Positions 5,726 through 7,645 of a stretch of 7,645 nt of DNA are shown piece by piece. The notes beneath the pieces were generated by a model. That model saw nothing but the letters and a program-made list of their open reading frames with translations, searched no databases and was not told where the DNA came from. Source of the stretch: Methylocystaceae bacterium UBA5192 (GTDB lineage: Bacteria; Pseudomonadota; Alphaproteobacteria; Rhizobiales; Beijerinckiaceae); NCBI GenBank assembly GCA_002412985.1, contig DHWC01000061.1:8050-15694 (forward strand). The letters run 5' to 3'. The position numbers and the translations under genes were made by a program. Position 1 is the first letter of the stretch; each line of letters begins with the position of its first letter.

Positions 5726-6956
5726 GCGACGCTCCACGATTGGCCGTTGCCTCTGAAATAGACTTTGGCAGAGGATCAGGTTTCTCACGTCTACCCAAAA
5801 GAGGAAGAATAACGAGGAAATGGAAGAAGTAGTAGAAGGTCAAAAGACGCGCAATCCAGAGATAAGCGCCTTCAGCAGGCTGTGAACCAAGATACCCCAA
5901 GCCTATCGAGACCGCGACAAAAGCCCAGTAGAATTTACGAAACAACGGACGATATGTTCCGGATTTAACTTTCGATGTGTCGAGCCAAGGCAAGGCAGCA
6001 ACAATCAGAATTGATAAAAACAAAGCAATAACACCCAATAATTTATTGGGAATAGCCCTCAGAATTGCGTAAAATGGCAGGAAATACCATTCAGGAACAA
6101 TATGAGGCGGCGTTACCAGAGGATTAGCCTCTATGTAATTGTCGGGATGACCGAGGTAGTTGGGAACAAAGAAAGTCATCCAAGCATATAGGATAACGAA
6201 AACGCCGATCGCAAAACCATCCTTCATGGTAGCGTAGGGCGTAAAAGGCACTGTGTCCTTTTTCAAATCCTTCACTTCGACGCCTGTGGGATTATTCTGT
6301 CCTGTGACATGCAACGCCCAGACATGAAGCGCGACGATCGCAACAATTATAAAGGGGAGAAGATAATGAAGCGCAAAAAAGCGATTAAGTGTCGCATTGT
6401 CGACGGAGTACCCCCCCAGCAGCCAAGTTGTGATTGAGGGCCCAACCCACGGTAGCGCGGAAAAAAGATTGGTAATAACAGTCGCCGCCCAGAAAGACAT
6501 TTGTCCCCAGGGCAGAACATAGCCCAGGAATCCTGTCGCCATCATAACCATAAAAATCACGACGCCGAGAATCCAGAGAAGCTCACGCGGCTCTTTATAA
6601 GAACCATAATACATGCCGCGGAAGATATGGATATAAACAGCTAGAAAAAACATCGAGGCGCCGTTGGCGTGCGCATACCGCAACGCCCAACCCCAATTGA
6701 CGTCTCTCATAATATTTTCAACTGAGTTAAAAGCCAGCGTGACTTCTGGCGTGTAATGCATAGCCAGGACGACGCCAGTGATAATTTGGGCCACCAGCAT
6801 AAAGGACAATATCGCGCCAAAGGTCCAAAGATAATTAAGATTTTTGGGCGTCGGATAGGCAACGAATGAGTCGTACATAAAGCTGAGGATCGGCAAGCGA
6901 CGCTCTAACCATTTAGCGAAGTTGCTTTTGGGCTTATATTGCGAATGTCCGCTCAT
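5718..6956 (-). CDS. petB: Cytochrome b of the cytochrome bc1 complex
   Basis: Integral membrane core subunit that carries haems bL and bH and forms the quinol-oxidation (Qo) and quinone-reduction (Qi) sites. 412 residues with about eight hydrophobic membrane segments, typical for an alphaproteobacterial cytochrome b. The four haem-ligand histidines are at His96/His110 (AHANGAS and YIHIFRG) and His197/His211 (ALHYLLPF and ALHVWALH), each pair 14 apart as in Rhodobacter. The Qo motif PEWY is at 288-291, inside VPEWYFLPFYAILRAIPNK. The glycine-rich first helix region and GYVLPWGQMSFW (145-156) are also diagnostic. The start at 6956 has a weak GGGA upstream and comes 63 bases after petA. The gene ends independently with TAA and is not fused to cytochrome c1. 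No missing residues are apparent. Confidence 0.97.
   Translation of the reverse strand: MSGHSQYKPKSNFAKWLERRLPILSFMYDSFVAYPTPKNLNYLWTFGAILSFMLVAQIITGVVLAMHYTPEVTLAFNSVENIMRDVNWGWALRYAHANGASMFFLAVYIHIFRGMYYGSYKEPRELLWILGVVIFMVMMATGFLGYVLPWGQMSFWAATVITNLFSALPWVGPSITTWLLGGYSVDNATLNRFFALHYLLPFIIVAIVALHVWALHVTGQNNPTGVEVKDLKKDTVPFTPYATMKDGFAIGVFVILYAWMTFFVPNYLGHPDNYIEANPLVTPPHIVPEWYFLPFYAILRAIPNKLLGVIALFLSILIVAALPWLDTSKVKSGTYRPLFRKFYWAFVAVSIGLGYLGSQPAEGAYLWIARLLTFYYFFHFLVILPLLGRREKPDPLPKSISEATANRGASHA
5732..5735 (-). promoter_or_regulatory. Ribosome binding site of petC inside the end of petB
   Basis: GGAG on the minus strand, 6 bases before the ATG at 5725. It lies in the last codons of petB and, with the ATGCGTAA overlap, supports this petC start and coupled translation. 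Confidence 0.6.
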
Positions 6957-7019
6957 TTAATTTTCCCAATTGACTTGCAGTCGTTGCGCCTTCGCGCCGT
7001 CAGCTTTGATTTTTTTAAA
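6957..7019 (-). other. petA-petB intercistronic region with a minimal hairpin
   Basis: 63 bases between the petA stop and the petB ATG. The transcript contains GCGC-GAAG-GCGC (6997-6986), a 4-bp stem with a 4-base loop, then a weak GGGA near petB. No terminator-like U run follows the stem, so read-through from petA to petB is expected. The stem could be a small processing or stability element, or chance in a region rich in GCGC. Confidence 0.25.
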
Positions 7020-7547
7020 TCATCCAATCTTTATTTTTGTGTCGCTAACGAACGTATAGTTTGGCACTTCGAGGTTATTGGGAGCAGGCCCCTGTCGAAT
7101 TCGACCCGATACGTCATAGGAAGAACCATGGCATGGGCAGAACCATCCATCATACTCGCCCTCTTTGCCGGTAGGGATACATCCAAGATGCGTGCAAATT
7201 CCAATGACGACCAACCACTGTGGTTTTTGAACCCGCTTGTCGTCAGGCTCAGGATCCGGAAGCTCCGTAAGACTCACTGCTTGCGCATCCTTGATTTCTT
7301 TTTCCGTCCGATGACGGATGAAAACAGGCTTGCCACGCCATTTGACGGTAATGATCTGCCCTTCAGGCACAGTAGAGATATCAACCTCTGTCGAGGCCAA
7401 AGCTCGCGCAGAGGCGTCTGGATTCATCTGAGCAATTAGAGGCCAGGCCACCCCGCCGACAGCGGTGACAGCCCCCGCACTCGTCGCCAGCGTGAGAATA
7501 TCGCGGCGGGATGGATTATGTGGCGTTGATGAATGATCACCCTTCAT
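7020..7547 (-). CDS. petA: Rieske [2Fe-2S] iron-sulfur subunit of the cytochrome bc1 complex
   Basis: Mobile iron-sulfur subunit that accepts the first electron from quinol at the Qo site and hands it to cytochrome c1. 175 residues, standard for bacterial petA. The N-terminus has a twin-arginine signal-anchor (NPSRRDILTL, 11-20) followed by a single membrane helix (about 20-40) that is normally not cleaved. The cluster-binding boxes are CTHLGC (118-123; Cys118, His120) and CPCHGSSYD (137-145; Cys137, His140), with Cys123 and Cys139 in place for the structural disulfide. GPAPNNLEVPNY (153-164) is the conserved proline loop of the cluster domain. It is the first gene of petABC, and the ATG at 7547 is the only start that keeps the whole Tat motif. 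The Shine-Dalgarno is weak. All functional residues are present. Confidence 0.97.
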   Translation of the reverse strand: MKGDHSSTPHNPSRRDILTLATSAGAVTAVGGVAWPLIAQMNPDASARALASTEVDISTVPEGQIITVKWRGKPVFIRHRTEKEIKDAQAVSLTELPDPEPDDKRVQKPQWLVVIGICTHLGCIPTGKEGEYDGWFCPCHGSSYDVSGRIRQGPAPNNLEVPNYTFVSDTKIKIG

Positions 7548-7645
7548 ACCCAGGCGTCGCCCTTTCTCAGCTATCCAATTGCCTTGTAATTAAGTCAGGC
7601 ATTTCATCTTTTGACGTGTTCCGCCAGCGAGGTAAAGCCCTTCTT
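7548..7645. other. Unresolved flank upstream of petA
   Basis: 98 bases between the petA start and the window edge, which should hold the petABC promoter. I see no convincing -35/-10 pair on the minus strand; CTGACT at about 7599-7594 is a weak -35-like match without a good partner. All three minus-strand frames are open at the edge and end at 7606-7604, 7592-7590 and 7569-7567, so the tail of another minus-strand gene could be present, but none is recognisable. TTGACG at 7611-7616 on the plus strand could belong to a divergent promoter outside the window. Confidence 0.3.

Noticed and set aside
5726..5788. Upstream ATG extending petC by 21 residues
   Set aside because: The added stretch lies inside the petB coding region, spoils the signal peptide and lacks the GGAG site found at the downstream ATG.
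6939..7439. Plus-strand open frame of 166 codons
   Set aside because: Antisense to the Rieske cluster domain of petA, with no protein-like features of its own.
7569..7645. C-terminus of a gene upstream of petA
   Set aside because: All three minus-strand frames are open for at least 39 bases from the edge and none gives a recognisable tail, so frame and identity cannot be chosen.

Overview
The window carries seven genes, all read from the minus strand. It looks like an alphaproteobacterial chromosome, most probably Hyphomicrobiales/Rhizobiales. The reasons are a three-gene petABC cytochrome bc1 operon with typical alphaproteobacterial proteins, a hom-glpX pair, and the RsmB and GuaA sequence types. 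Base composition looks moderate, near 50% GC by eye, which is low for that order. Genus and species cannot be fixed from the sequence.

In transcription order (right to left), bases 7645-7548 are a short flank with no identifiable gene. petA (Rieske iron-sulfur protein, 7547-7020), petB (cytochrome b, 6956-5718) and petC (cytochrome c1, 5725-4829) follow and encode the catalytic subunits of the respiratory quinol:cytochrome c oxidoreductase. petB and petC overlap by 8 bases and are separate genes, not the fused cytochrome b/c1 gene known from Bradyrhizobium. A 169-base gap (4828-4660) with a possible leader hairpin separates them from the next group.

The second group is hom (homoserine dehydrogenase, 4659-3361), glpX (class II fructose-bisphosphatase family, 3342-2368), rsmB (16S rRNA m5C methyltransferase family, 2361-1060) and guaA (GMP synthase, 1051 to the window edge, 3' part missing). 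Gaps between these genes are 18, 6 and 8 bases, so they are probably co-transcribed. The group mixes aspartate-family amino-acid synthesis, sugar-phosphate metabolism, ribosome modification and guanine nucleotide synthesis.

The main surprise is GlpX. The frame is intact, the Shine-Dalgarno sequence is strong and the C-terminal half is well conserved, but most of the metal-binding and catalytic positions known from E. coli GlpX are replaced or deleted. It reads as a maintained pseudo-phosphatase or repurposed sugar-phosphate-binding protein. A smaller oddity is GuaA, where the glutaminase HPE motif reads His-Leu-Glu. I found no mobile element, CRISPR array, tRNA, rRNA or phage feature.
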